From the NCBI GenBank assembly GCA_032433765.1, contig JAVIAB010000051.1, positions 81,236,847-81,300,846 on the forward strand: a stretch of 64,000 nucleotides of DNA, read 5' to 3'. Position numbers and translations under genes: made by a program. How positions within the stretch are numbered: the stretch's first letter is position 1; each line of letters opens with the position of its first letter. This DNA is from Megaustenia siamemsis (Eukaryota; Mollusca; Gastropoda; Stylommatophora; Ariophantidae). The notes beneath the pieces were generated by a model. The model was not told the origin of the DNA, ran no database searches, and worked only from the letters and a program-made list of their open reading frames with translations. Below are positions 33,779-44,986 of the stretch, piece by piece.

Positions 33779-35946
33779 GTTGAGTGAGATACATGGTTAT
33801 CTACACCGAAAAACGCGTGTTGAGGTACACGATTATCTACACCACCAAACGTGTGTTGAGGTACACGATTATCTACACCACCAAACGCATGTTGAGGTAC
33901 ACGATTATCTACACCACCAAACGCGTGTTGAGGTACACGATTATCTACACCAACAAACGCGTGTTGAGGTACACGATTATCTACACCAACAAACGTGTGT
34001 TGAGGTACATGATTATCTACACTAACAAACGCGTGTTGAGGTACACGATTATCTACACCAACAAACGCGTGTTGAGGTACACGATTATCTACACCAACAA
34101 ACGCGTGTTGAGGTACACGATTATCTACACCAACAAACGCGTGTTGAGGTACACGATTATCTACACCAACAAACGCGTGTTGAGGTACACGATTATCTAC
34201 ACAAACAAACGCGTGTTGAAGTACACGATTATCTACACCTACAAACGTGTGTTTATGTACACGATTATCTACACCAACAAATGTGTGTTGAAGTGCACGA
34301 TTATCTACACCAACAAATGTGTGTTGAAGTACACGATTATCTACACCAACAAATGCGTGTTGAGGTACATGATTATCTACACCAACAAATGCGTGTTGAG
34401 GTACATGATTATCTACACCAACAAACGCGTGTTGAAGTACACGATTATCTACACCTACAAATACGTGTTGAGGTACATGATTATCTACACCAACAAATGC
34501 GTGTTGAGGTACATGATTATCTACACCAACAAACGCGTGTTTAAGTACACGATTATCTACACCAACAAACGCGTGTTGAAGTACACGATTATCTACACCA
34601 ACAAATGCGTGTTGAGGTACACGATTATCTATACCAACAAATGCGTTTTGAGGTACATGATTATCTACACCAACAAACGTGTGTTTATGTACACGATTAT
34701 CTACAATAAACAAACGCGTGTTGAGGTACACGATTATCTACACCAACAAACGCGTGTTGAAGTACACGATTACCTACACCAACAAATGCGTGTTGAAGTA
34801 CACGATTATCTACACCAACAAATGCGTGTTGAGGTACATGATTATCTACACCAACAAACGCGTGTTTAAGTACACGATTATCTACACCAACAAACGCGTG
34901 TTGAAGTACACGATTATCTACACCAACAAATGCGTGTTGAGGTACACGATTATCTACACCAACAAATGCGTGTTGAGGTACATGATTATCTACACCAACA
35001 AACGTGTGTTTATGTACACGATTATCTACACCAACAAACGCGTGTTGAGGTACACGATTATCTGCACCAACAAACGCGTGTTGAAGTACACGATTATCTA
35101 CACCAACAAACGTGTGTTTATGTACACGATTATCTACACCAACAAATGCGTGTTGAGGTACATGATTATCTACACCAACAAACGCGTATTGAAGTACACG
35201 ATTACCTACACCAACAAATGTGTGTTTATGTACACGATTATCTACACCAACAAACGCGTGTTGAGGTACACGTTTATCTACACCAACAAATGCGTGTTGA
35301 GGTACACGATTATCTACACCAACAAACGCGTGTTGAAGTACACGATTATCTACACCAACAAACGTGTGTTTATGTACACGATTATCTACACCAACAAACG
35401 CGTGTTGAGGTACACGATTATCTACACCAACAAACGCGTGTTGAAGTACACGATTATCTACACCACCAGACGCGTGTTGAGGTACACGATTATATACACC
35501 AACAAACGCGTGTTGAAGTACACGATTATCTACACCAACAAACGTGTGTTGAGGTACACGATTATCTACACCAACAAACGCATGTTGAAGTACACGATTA
35601 TCTACACCAACAAACGTGTGTTGAGGTACATGATTATCTACACCAACAAACGCGTGTTGAAGTACACGATTATCTACACCAACAAATGCGTGTTGAGGTA
35701 CATGATTATCTACACCAACAAATGCGTGTTGAGGTACATGATTATCTACACCAACAAACACGTGCTGAAGTACACGATTATCTACACCAACAAATGCGTG
35801 CTGAGGTACATGATTATCTACACCAACAAACACGTGCTGAAGTACACGATTATCTACACCAACAAATGCGTGCTGAGGTACATGATTATCTACACCAACA
35901 AATGCGTGTTGAGGTACACGATTATCTACACCAACAAACGCTACAC
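33779..35946. repeat. 36-bp tandem array, ~60 copies
   Basis: Unit gttgaggtacacgattatct, acaccaacaaacgcgt. The main variants are ttgaagt, tttatgt, aaatgcg and tacatg. The 36-bp period and stop-free unit keep long frames open on both strands (up to 423 codons plus, 378 minus), each a 12-residue repeat. There is no signal peptide, no unique ends and no independent start, so these are treated as by-products. Confidence 0.97.
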
Positions 35947-36385
35947 CTGATGACGATGTTTCCGCTTGTCTTTGGTTTTATGACACTTTGACGATAAAAT
36001 CAACTTTATTAAAATTTAATAAATAAAAAAAAATCAATTTGAAGAACAATATTTTTTTTCGAAATATACTTCATTATGTAAGGAAATTAACACCCACAAC
36101 GTCTCGCTGTCCTCGAACATAGTTTTATTTTAGGATTAATCTTACATTTGTGCGAGTGACGTGTTGGATATAAAGTGATGGGCTGTGCTATAGGTCGGGT
36201 AGTAACAAGAAGAGATTGATAAACAGCAGTTTGTCAAAGCGAACGTTCTTGTGTTCAACTGTTTGTTCCAAGAAGTGTTGCACAGAGAAAATATGCGCAG
36301 CTCGCTGCTAGATATCGGTAGTTGTTTAAGTTGTTGTTCATCTCTTATTCTTTCATTCCTCATTTGCCTTTCACAAACAGCCATT
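35947..36385. other. Spacer, nothing recognised
   Basis: AT-rich, with the unsupported minus frame 36142-36384. Confidence 0.45.
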
Positions 36386-36700
36386 TACCAAGTACCGGGC
36401 CTGCTGACGTAGGTGATCATGTCTCTCCACAACTTTCGATCTCGACAGTTATTTATCATTTCTGTTATTGACCTTCTGCCAAACCATTATCTTAAGCTGT
36501 CTGGTATTTTTTCTCTTTGCTTCCCTCTATCTCTTTTGTTGTGGCGATTCATGATTGTACAAAGAAGTTACGACGGTGGTTTTCTGTTGCCTTCCGTCGG
36601 TTCGTTTACGGTTGGCTCCGCTAGCCTTTGACTAAAAAGTCTCACCCACCCGGCAGGGGTTTTTTTTTTACTTCGGGGTTGTTGGTATACAATAATGAAA
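36386..36700 (-). mobile_element. LINE-B 3' end fused to a possible 5' leader
   Basis: 36386-36538 is the LINE-B 3' end (RSTTEMINN, LWRDMITYVS, GPGT region, minus). At 36539 homology to other LINE-B copies stops. The adjacent 36540-36690 is GC-richer (gttggctccgctagcctttg, ccacccggcaggggt) and may be the element's 5' leader brought next to its 3' end by an internal deletion. The second part is conjecture. Confidence 0.6.
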
Positions 36701-36821
36701 ATGAAAAACATAGAAAGTAGTTTCCAGTGGTTACAACTGAACTTTATTATTATAAATAAATGCAAACAATAAAAGCAGGTGGAGGGATTAAAATACATAC
36801 AAAGTTAATGACATATTACTC

Positions 36822-37206
36822 ATCATCATGTGCCATACCGGTTGGCGTAGGTGACTTGTCCCTCCACAATCTTCTATCTACAGTGCATCTTATCAGTTCT
36901 GTTGTTGACTGTTTTCCATGTCATGACACCAAGCTATCCAGTATTTTCTCTCTTTGTCGTCCGCGATCTCTCTTTCCTTTTATTTTGTCAGTTGTAACCA
37001 AGTATTCAAAATTTCCTCTTCTCATGATGTGCCCGAAAAGTGTTGATTGCTTCTTTCTGATGTTTTTTAAGAGCCCCCTTTTTGTGTTGGCCTCTTTGAG
37101 AACTTCCTCATTGGTCTTTTTAGCTGTCCAGGGAACTTTCAACATTCTTCTGAGAAATCCCATCTCTGTGGCCTCTACTCGTCTTTTCATTTGTTTGTCT
37201 ACTGAC
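36822..37206 (-). mobile_element. LINE-A C-terminal end with GAT tail
   Basis: The minus frame 36921-37232 reads VDKQMKRRVEATEMGFLRRM, LKVPWTAKKTNEEVLKEANT, RGLLKNIRKKQSTLFGHIMR and GNFEYLVTTDKIKGKRDRGR. The 3' end reaches the tail (atcatcatg on plus at 36822). It is truncated at KQMKRR. Confidence 0.88.
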
Positions 37207-37665
37207 ATATTACAGCATAACATAAAGCACAAATCGACTCAAGATGCAACAAAGCTTGCCAAAGTTCTCTACGATATACTCTTCATCCCAACGTTCTTCT
37301 ACCATTGCCAGACATGGACGCTAGACTCAAGGACAATACAAACAATTGAGATCTTTTAAATACAATTTATTTAGACACATGAAATAAAACAGATTGCTAG
37401 ATAAGGTAAGAGGTGAAGAATTAAGGGGAAAAAAAGAAAAGAAAATGCCCGCTATTGAAAACTCCAAAGGAAAAATATAAAATGATCTGACCATTTTATT
37501 AGACAAAGAAAAGTAAATGTTTCTCGGAAAATCAACAAACACTAAACGAAAGAGTTCGGCTGATTAAATATTACAATCATTAGAAAACATAACAGTAGAA
37601 GGACCTACAGAAGAGCTAAAGACCACAAAAAGTATATTCTCTACCAGCAGAAAGGTAGATGTGGA
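37207..37665 (+). mobile_element. Another LINE C-terminal remnant
   Basis: LAKVLYDILFIPTFFYHCQT, then WTLDSRTIQTIEIF, matches the (V)LYxxxxIPTLLYxCxTWTL block of LINE C-termini. The rest (to ~37665) is A-rich and frame-broken. It is joined to LINE-A in the opposite orientation. Confidence 0.6.
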
Positions 37666-37699
37666 ATGTAAGAGGTCTAAACTACTATTTGTTTGTTAA

Positions 37700-37972
37700 T
37701 GATCTGTGTTGTGTATCAAACAACGCAAGCATGTTTTTACGTTCGAAGTGCAATGATGATGACGCGCAAATAACTCAATAACGCAATTATTTAGTCATTC
37801 ATCCGTGTATGAAGGACTATCCAGCAAGTTGTGTATCAAACAACGAAAGCATTTAGTCATACATCCGTGTATGAATGACTAGCCAGCACGTAATGTTAAC
37901 AAGATGGTTGAGTTCATTAACCCACTTACTTCTTGTCAGATTGAGTTCATTAACCCACTTATTTCTTGTCAG
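37700..37972. repeat. Local short direct duplications
   Basis: gttgtgtatcaaacaacg occurs at 37709 and 37829. A segment with atttagtcat...atccgtgtatgaa...agc occurs at 37789 and 37850. A segment starting gttgagttcattaacccact occurs at 37910 and again at 37941. These are nested tandem duplications of 30-120 bp. Confidence 0.75.
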
Positions 37973-38148
37973 GGCCCGATTGACCTATAAGCTAAATTAG
38001 CTGGAGCTTAGAGACTCACAATCCCATGGGCCTCAGCAAATTTTCAGAATTTGATTGGGGACTACACTTTTTTTTTTCACACCAGTCAATATATGCTTTC
38101 CACTTGTGTGAGATCTTCAGGTGTTATATATGTTTCAAGCCGTAAACG

Positions 38149-38149
<1 letters not shown>

Positions 38150-38211
<62 letters not shown>

Positions 38212-38271
38212 CGTGTGCGTGCGTGCGTGCGTGCGTACGTGTGTGTGTGTGTGTGTGTGTGTGGAGGGGGG
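38150..38271. repeat. (TA)n-(TG/CG)n microsatellite and G-run
   Basis: Pure TA at 38150-38196, alternating GTGTGC/GT to about 38262, then a short G-rich run. Confidence 0.95.
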
Positions 38272-38550
38272 GGACTGGTTGGTCTCGAGGTTGTGGGTTC
38301 AAATCCCGGTTGGTTGGGATTTTTATTTATGATTTCTCTCTGCGGCAACCACCCCTGGTCTCAGCAGCGAAGCCCGGCTTGAAACGTCAATTACTCATCT
38401 AAAGAAAAAATATGATTATCTGCCTGTGCGGCGAGGGATCCCTGTGCACACGGCTGCCAGGGAAAAATAGATTAACACGCAAAATTCAGTTCCCAGTCTC
38501 TAGGGACTTCGTCAGAGGTAAAAGCTGGCGAACGAAAAAAAAAATATATA
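38272..38550 (+). mobile_element. SINE2 copy
   Basis: B box gggttcaaatccc is near-consensus. The head is shortened at the microsatellite (ggttggtctcgag). The body (tttctctctgcggcaacc, gcccggcttgaaacgtcaat, tgcggcgagggatccctgtg) ends in an A-run. It matches 20.85-21.18 kb. Confidence 0.88.
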
Positions 38551-38642
38551 TATATACATATGTATATTTATAATTTTTTTGTTGAGGGGTGGGGCGCTCA
38601 AATTATCATTTAGCTAAGGGCCTCACCAAGTCTAAGCCCTAC

Positions 38643-40315
38643 ACGACTTCTAATGATAAATAGCTTTAATGTAACCTTAATGTAAATATAATAAGTTCTA
38701 ACCAAGTTGAGTACTGGCTATGAGTGGCAGTAACGTCTGTGTGTGCTACGCGTGCAGCGCACGCTCAAACGAAGCTACTAAAATGTATTTGTGTATGCTA
38801 TTAGCTATGTAAAAATGTTAATACAACGTTGATAATGTTGCATAATTGCTGATGTTCCACTGTTGATTTAAACAAGCGCCCGCCTTATTTATGAACAGAT
38901 TCCTGCTTTATTGTTTACATAGGCCTGGGTTACGTCCCTTTTCTTTTGTTGCCTTAATTAAATCTCTTACCCAGTGGTTCTATAGTTAGACATGAAGGTG
39001 AGCCGGATAGGACTGCGATATCGAGATAGTGTGTGCGATCATGTACTAGCGTGTTACTATTCCTATAATGAGGCGGATTGATTAGTGTATATATAGTGTT
39101 GTGATTTGTTGTTCTTTTTCCATACAAGGTTAAGTTAATTTCTTGTATTTGATGAAAATATGAAAGAACACTTTTTGCATATCTTCTGAGAAATATATTT
39201 TGACGACTACAAGGAAACCTTTGCTGAAAAAATCTTCAGTAAATGAAAAGTGAGGTATGAAACATTTGCCCACTCCCGTCTTTACAATGAATTAACTGTA
39301 ATTTGTGCAAGCCGACCTGCTGAGTCAGTCGTAAGTTAAGGGCTTAACTTAAGAAGATACACGTTGGGGGTTTAGCCCGACTGATGTTTCCCCCCACGTG
39401 TTTGATCGCTAAGGTCTCACATGCTATCTTTTACGATCTAAATATAAAACTTTAGCTGATTACATTTAAAAAATACTTATCAGTTCTTATCCTCCTCCTT
39501 GGTAGAAAACTTTACACAACTTTTCGAAAATTATATTCCGTTGTAAACACTATATTCAATCACTTTTCACACAATCTACACTCCGAAATTAAAACAACCG
39601 CCATCTTGGTCGCCATCTTGCTGCACTCTTCGAAATAATATACAAATGGAAAAATAAGCACGCAGTGTTAAGAATTGGAAATATACCATCATCATATTCA
39701 TAAGTTGTTTAAGACATATACTTTCCCTACTGTAAACCATTCCATTTAAAATAAGTAAAATATTAACAAAATATGTATATTTATCAATATTGTACATTCA
39801 TTGTAATAATATTACTACATTAAAGCGATTATATACTGTGGAAAGTCAGTCTACAAAAAAATTGATTGAAAAAGAATAATATTAACACTCACACTGTAGC
39901 ATATACCTAGTATCAGGATACGCCACTGCTACTTATTATGGGCCATTATTAGTAATTTCTCTGAATGTTGAAAAACGTGTGAACGTGTAAAATACCCGTG
40001 TCTCTCTTCTCGGAGTTTTTACTCTAGTAATACATATCTTTTTATTTGTTTTAATTAAGTTCACTACGGATACTCATCGATTATCTTCTTGTTGATTCGA
40101 ATAATTGCTAATTCTGCTGCGCTAAACCTTTCTAACTCCCCAGACATGCGCATAACCTTCAGTTTAATACAACCGATAATCGTTATGTCCCGAGTCACAG
40201 TGTTACCGCTATGGGTGTCAGTCACATGGTTTCAGCACTCACTTGTCTTACTCCTTACTGTATAAAGTTGAAAGAAGTACAGTTGTGGACCCATCTCAAC
40301 CGCAGATAGTGTATA
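38643..40315. other. Unrecognised DNA with isolated signals
   Basis: About 1.7 kb without a supported gene. Notable points: paired cgccatcttg motifs at 39599-39622 and a hAT-like terminal string atacgccactg at 39917-39927 with no partner end found. Confidence 0.5.
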
Positions 40316-40328
40316 CATTGTTAATTAA

Positions 40329-40661
40329 GTCCGGCTTGTTGCAGGGGCTACTGAGTTAAGTGCTCTGTGCACACCGTGAGCTGTATGTTTCATTCGTTTT
40401 GATCGTGTTTCGATATTCTAATTGTTTACGATGAACGATGATATCGTATGACAGGGAACAGTTGGCTGTGTTCACTTTCTGTGCGGTTTCGCCTTATGTC
40501 TTTTGGCGTGTGCTCAGACTGCTATGATGGGGACTACAGCTACCTCTCATTGTTTTGGGTAGATGAGTTAGTAATTCGAATGATTCCACTGGCACAGGCG
40601 GTTGAGCAATTATGAATTTTAAATCGTTTGCAGTGATACCGGGGCCTTCCATAACCATAAC
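40329..40661 (+). mobile_element. Element Z, copy 2, perfect 13-bp TSD
   Basis: Body from gtccggcttgttgcagg to ccataaccataac. The target-site duplication cattgttaattaa is identical at 40316-40328 and 40662-40674. The 3' tail is ataacc repeats. With copy 1 at 32.3 kb this defines a ~330-bp non-coding retroposon family. Confidence 0.9.
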
Positions 40662-40857
40662 CATTGTTAATTAATCACATATGTTGTAAGTATTTGATAT
40701 CACATCAAGGATAAAATCATAGAAGCTCAGTCACTTTTAGCGATAACGAAATGTATGCACGGTGATGTTTCATGTAGCTTATTAGTATTTATTCAAATAC
40801 TGCATAAACCAGCAACTTGGTCAAGAGCTGCCAACGACCCAAAACCGACTGCTTGCC

Positions 40858-41387
40858 AATGGCGTAGCTAGGGAGAGGCAAGGGGGAACATATGACCCCA
40901 GGGCGTCAATCGGTGGGTGCCAAATTGACCATTGTTACCTTCATTATTTTACTTTTTTCCATCATCTACATACCCTAAACATATGCAGTGAAAATGCAGG
41001 TTCTCATGTTCTAAAATTAAAAAATTTCCTGGAAAACATGAAGGACCCCCTTATAGCTCGCACTTGTCATGAGTGGGCGCGAAAATTGACTTTCTCCCCG
41101 GGAACTGAAATTCATAGCAATGCCACTGCTGCTTGCGTCAAGATCGCGAACAATAGAGTTGATCCAGATCCTACTCCACCTCCCAGAAGCAGAGGCAGAT
41201 ATTTAAAGAAGGCAACAGAGGTCACGGCCACTCTTAATATTTTATCCGAGTACATCACACAATCACACTGTAACTCAACAAGTTAAATGTCGTTGTACAA
41301 CAAACCACCGTCTCCAATTAGCCGTTCAAGTAATTCAACTTTACTAATAAATAAAGTTTCAATGTTTATGGAGAACAGACCTACTAT
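40858..41387 (+). mobile_element. Repeat family X, left part (possible hAT-type start)
   Basis: Begins caatggcgtagctagggaga, like a hAT-type end (compare cagtggcgta at 50099). From about 41160 it is homologous to 49965-50098 (agaagcagaggcagatattt, aaagaaggcaacagaggtca, attttatccgagtacatca). The 82-codon frame at 41038-41286 shows no domain and is probably not a gene. Confidence 0.55.
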
Positions 41388-41745
41388 AAAAATACATCTT
41401 TCTTTAATGGATGCTTACGCAGAATAAAGGGATGGAAATGGCAGGGCAAAATCACTAACATGGAATTTTGGAAATGTACCAGTGGATAAAGAGGTACAGC
41501 GGAGACGATGGCGCTGCATAGGACACACACTGCGGAAGCCAACTGAGAGTATTACACAACATGCCTTTTTTTAGAATCCCCAGGGGAAAAGATAAAGAGG
41601 AAGACCAACGAATTCTTGGAGAAGACAGATAGAAGCAGAGATGAAGGGGAAGACATGGAATGATCCTAAAAGAATGGAAAGAAACAGAACGACTTGGAAA
41701 GTGTTTCTTGAGGGCCTGTGCTCCACAGGGAGCTGAAAGGTAGAA
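41388..41745 (+). mobile_element. LINE-E C-terminal fragment
   Basis: Shifted frames read GCLRRIKGWKWQGKITNMEF, RRRWRCIGHTLRKPTESITQ, then GKRxRGRPTNSWRRQIEAEM-like sequence, KxWNDPKRMERNRTTWKVFL and EGLCSTGS. This is the standard end of many LINE ORF2 proteins. It is flanked by ~65-bp direct repeats of family X (41333-41397 and 41748-41812). Confidence 0.78.
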
Positions 41746-41868
41746 TAATTCAACGTTATTAATAAATAAGTTTCAATGTTTATGGAGAACAGGCATACTA
41801 CAACAGTACATCGACATCTATCGACCTAGCATTGTGTATAAGAATTAGGGAGGCTATTCCAGAAATCA
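41746..41868 (+). mobile_element. Repeat family X, middle part
   Basis: Homologous to 50960-51065 (aataaataagtttcaatgtt; cattgtgtataagaattagg). It ends at the LINE-D target-site duplication. Confidence 0.7.
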
Positions 41869-42868
41869 TTCCAGGAGCAAAAACACGTAACAGCCACTTC
41901 CATTGACCTGAAACAAGCGTATGACAGAGTCTGGAGAAAAGGTCTTCTATTTAAACTGCAAAAAATGGGAATATCAGGACGAATGTAAAAGTGGATAAAG
42001 GGCTTCTTTTGTAATCGAACAATACAAACAACATACACGGGAACAACGTCCAAACAAAGAACTCTGGAGGAAGGCCTACCTCAAGGATCAGCCCTAAGTT
42101 GCACATTGTTCCTTATGTTTATAAATGACATGCCAGAATATATAACATGTCGTAAGGCACTTTTTGCGGACGACCTCGCCATTTGGGTAAGAGGCAAGAA
42201 TATTCAAGTCCTTACCCATAACATAAATACGAACCTCACTACCATTGCTGCTTACTGCCAGTTCTGGAAGCTAGAGCCTAGCACTGAGTAGACAGTCTAC
42301 AGTATATTTACCCTAAGCAACAAAGTCAAAGGGGAAGAAATAGATGCCCGGATGATGGAGAGAAACTAAACTACGACAAATATCCGAGATACCTGGGAGT
42401 TGACTTGACCGAAGGCTATCTCTGAAACAACACATAAACAAGCTGATAGAGAAAACCACAACTAGACTCAGGATCATCAAGCACCTCGCCACTTGTGAAT
42501 GGGAAGCAGACCAACAAACACTGTGTCAACTCTATACTGGCTACGTGCGATCAGTAATAGACTATTCACTAACTCTGCAATCTATTGCTAGCAAGACTCT
42601 ACTCCAAAGCTTAGATAAAATTCAAAATCAAGCCCAGAGATTTATTAGCGGTGCTATGAAATCAACTCCTAATAATGCTTGCGAAATACACAACAACATC
42701 GAACCTCTTGGCATTCGAAGAGAACGTGCTGTAGTGGAAACCTACGAGAGATATTTGCGGACGGAACCAACAGGGGAAAATCGCATTATGGTAGAAAAGT
42801 GGCGTCAGAAAACTCGAATCAAGAAATCATCCTTTTTAGACCATGCAACTAACTACAGCTCTAAACAT
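41869..42868 (+). pseudogene. LINE-D reverse transcriptase (5'-truncated)
   Basis: Reads TATSIDLKQAYDRVWRKGLL (RT motif A with Asp), KLQKMGISGRM, a stop, RTLEEGLPQGSALSCTLFLM (motif B), then RKALFADDLAIWVRGKN (motif C, the FADD catalytic pair). Stops and a frameshift around 42290-42360 precede the thumb region, where VRSVIDYSLTLQSIASKTLL-like sequence, LDKIQNQAQRFISGAMKSTP and PLGIRRERAVVETYERYLR are open at 42545-42870. Endonuclease and the start of RT are missing. A Jockey/I-like LINE. Confidence 0.88.
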
Positions 42869-44008
42869 CACCTTCCAGCAGACAGACTCCAAGATATGCC
42901 CATCCGCCCTGAAGCACTTTGCCACCAAATAGTTGTCCCCGATGTCAGGACTGAGCTCTCCATCACCTTCCAGCAGACAGACTCCAAGATATGCCCATCC
43001 GCCCTGAAGCACTTTGCCACCAAATAGTTGTCCCCGATGTCAGGACTGAGCTCTCCATCACCTTCCAGCAGACAGACTCCAAGATATGCCCATCCGCCCT
43101 GAAGCACTTTGCCACCAAATAGTGGTCCCCGATGTCAGGACTGAGCTCTCCATCACCTCCCAGCAGACAGACTCCAAGATATGCCCATCCGCCCTGAAGC
43201 ACTTTGCCACCAAATAGTTGTCCCCGATGTCAGGACTGAGCTCTCCATCACCTTCCAGCAGACAGACTTCAAGATATGCCCATCCGCCCTGAAGCACTTT
43301 GCCGCCAAATAGTTGTCCCCGATGTCAGGACTGAGCTCTCCATCACCTTCCAGCAGACATACTTCAAGATATGCCCATCCGCCCTGAAGCACTTTGCCAC
43401 CAAATAGTTGTCCCCGATGTCAGGACTGAGCTCTCCATCACCTTCCAGCAGACAGACTTCAAGATATGCCCATCCGCCCTGAAGCACTTTGTCACCAAAT
43501 AGTTGTCCCCGATGTCAGGACTGAGCTCTCCATCACCTCCCAGCAGACAGACTTCAAGATATGCCCATCCGCCCTGAAGCACTTTGCCACCAAATAGTTG
43601 TCCCCGATGTCAGGACTGAGCTCTCCATCACCTTCCAGCAGACAGACTTCAAGATATGCCCATCCGCCCTGAAGCACTTTGTCACCAAATAGTTGTCCCC
43701 GATGTCAGGACTGAGCTCTCCATCACCTTCCAGCAGACAGACTTCAAGATATGCCCATCCGCCCTGAAGCACTTTGTCACCAAATAGTTGTCCCCGATGT
43801 CAGGACTGAGCTCTCCATCACCTCCCAGCAGACAGACTTCAAGATATGCCCATCCGCCCTGAAGCACTTTGCCACCAAATAGTTGTCCCCGATGTCAGGA
43901 CTGAGCTCTCCATCACCTCCCAGCAGACAGACTTCAAGATATGCCCATCCGCCCTGAAGCACTTTGCCACCAAATAGTTGTCCCCGATGTAAGGACTGAG
44001 CTCTCCGA
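42869..44008 (+). repeat. 95-bp array of LINE-D coding sequence, 12 copies
   Basis: Twelve copies, starting near 42869 and then every 95 bp, of a segment containing accttccagcagacagactc, aagatatgcccatccgccct, gaagcactttgccaccaaat and agttgtccccgatgtcagga. In the first copy it is LINE-D reading frame (LPADRLQDMPIRPEALCHQI), and the last copy carries the same MPIRPE codons into the RNase H part. 95 is not divisible by three, so each copy shifts frame. Copies differ by only a few substitutions. Confidence 0.97.
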
Positions 44009-44986
44009 CCCCCTAGCAGATAGAAATACTCTACCTCCCATACTCAAAGCCATAGCACTGGAAACCATTGACCAGTATCCACGTAATGCCGTCCACGTTT
44101 ATACTGATGGATCTACATTCATGGCCACCCTAAATGCTGGTTACGGTGCTGTTGTCAAGTATCCCTACTCTCACCCAGACGACTACCCCCAAATTTACGG
44201 TCCATGCGAAGAATACTGCTCCAATTACTCTGCATAAATTATAGCTATAGAGAGAGCACTCAGAATGATATTTGTAGACGTTGAATGTGACACCATCGCA
44301 CCGGAAGATATATATATTTTCTCGGATTCAAAATCAGCACTCGAAGCAATTGAAAGCGGACTAACATCCGAGGTTTCCAATATAAGATCTTTATCCAACC
44401 AACTCTCCACTACCTATGGCGTGGCTGTAACCCTACCATGGATCCCTGGTCACATCAGCATTGCAGGAAATGAGAGAGCGGATAGGTTGTCTAAACTGGG
44501 AGCATCTCTACCACAGCTTCCTGTTCAAGTTAGCGTCAAAACATGCAAGCAAATTCTGAGAAACAACTACCACGAGGAATGGTTGAATATGTGGACTTCA
44601 GCTAAGACTGGACGTATACTCTACAGATATCAAACAAAACCAGACCCCCTCGACCCTATGGGGGAGTTCAGACGAAGGGATCAAAGCCTGATATTCCAGC
44701 TGAGAACAGGCCATGCTCCTACCAAGCAACACCTGAGCAGAATAAAAACACAACATGACCCAATCTGCAGACACTGCCGTCAACAATCTGAGACAGTATC
44801 ACCTGCTACTACACTGTCCCCATTTACAAAATCGACGGAGCATGTTACTCCCACTACCTCCATCCATCAATAGCACACTGTACTCTGCAGATGTACAACT
44901 GAGAAGGACCTGCGCCTTCATGCGAGAGGCATTAAGCTATAAAGAGCTCATAGCTCATGGCTAACAAGGGGATTAAGTCAAGTCAA
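44009..44986 (+). pseudogene. LINE-D RNase H, C-terminal region and tail
   Basis: RNase H reads AVHVYTDGSTFMATLNAGYG (first Asp). The frame then ends at a stop exactly where the catalytic Glu would fall (YSA-stop-IIAIERAL). It continues IYIFSDSKSALEAIESG (Asp) and LPWIPGHISIAGNERADRLS (His and Asp). The end has RDQSLIFQLRTGHAPTKQHL and CRHCRQQSETVS with a frameshift into the zinc-knuckle-like His. The transcript end is LINE tail gattaagtcaagtcaa. Confidence 0.88.

Larger units (their letters stand above)
37973..38642. mobile_element. Possible small hAT-like element hosting SINE2
   Basis: The left edge cagggcccgattgacctata and the right edge gtctaagccct could be diverged terminal repeats of a non-autonomous hAT. 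The TIR match is poor and no target-site duplication was found. It contains a TA/TG microsatellite and a SINE2. Confidence 0.25.

Noticed and set aside
33784..35991. Several 300-420 codon open frames on both strands
   Set aside because: They follow from a stop-free 36-bp unit; both strands are open at the same places.
41038..41286. 82-codon frame as a host gene
   Set aside because: It lies in repeat family X and has no domain; the homologous stretch at 49.97 kb is not open.
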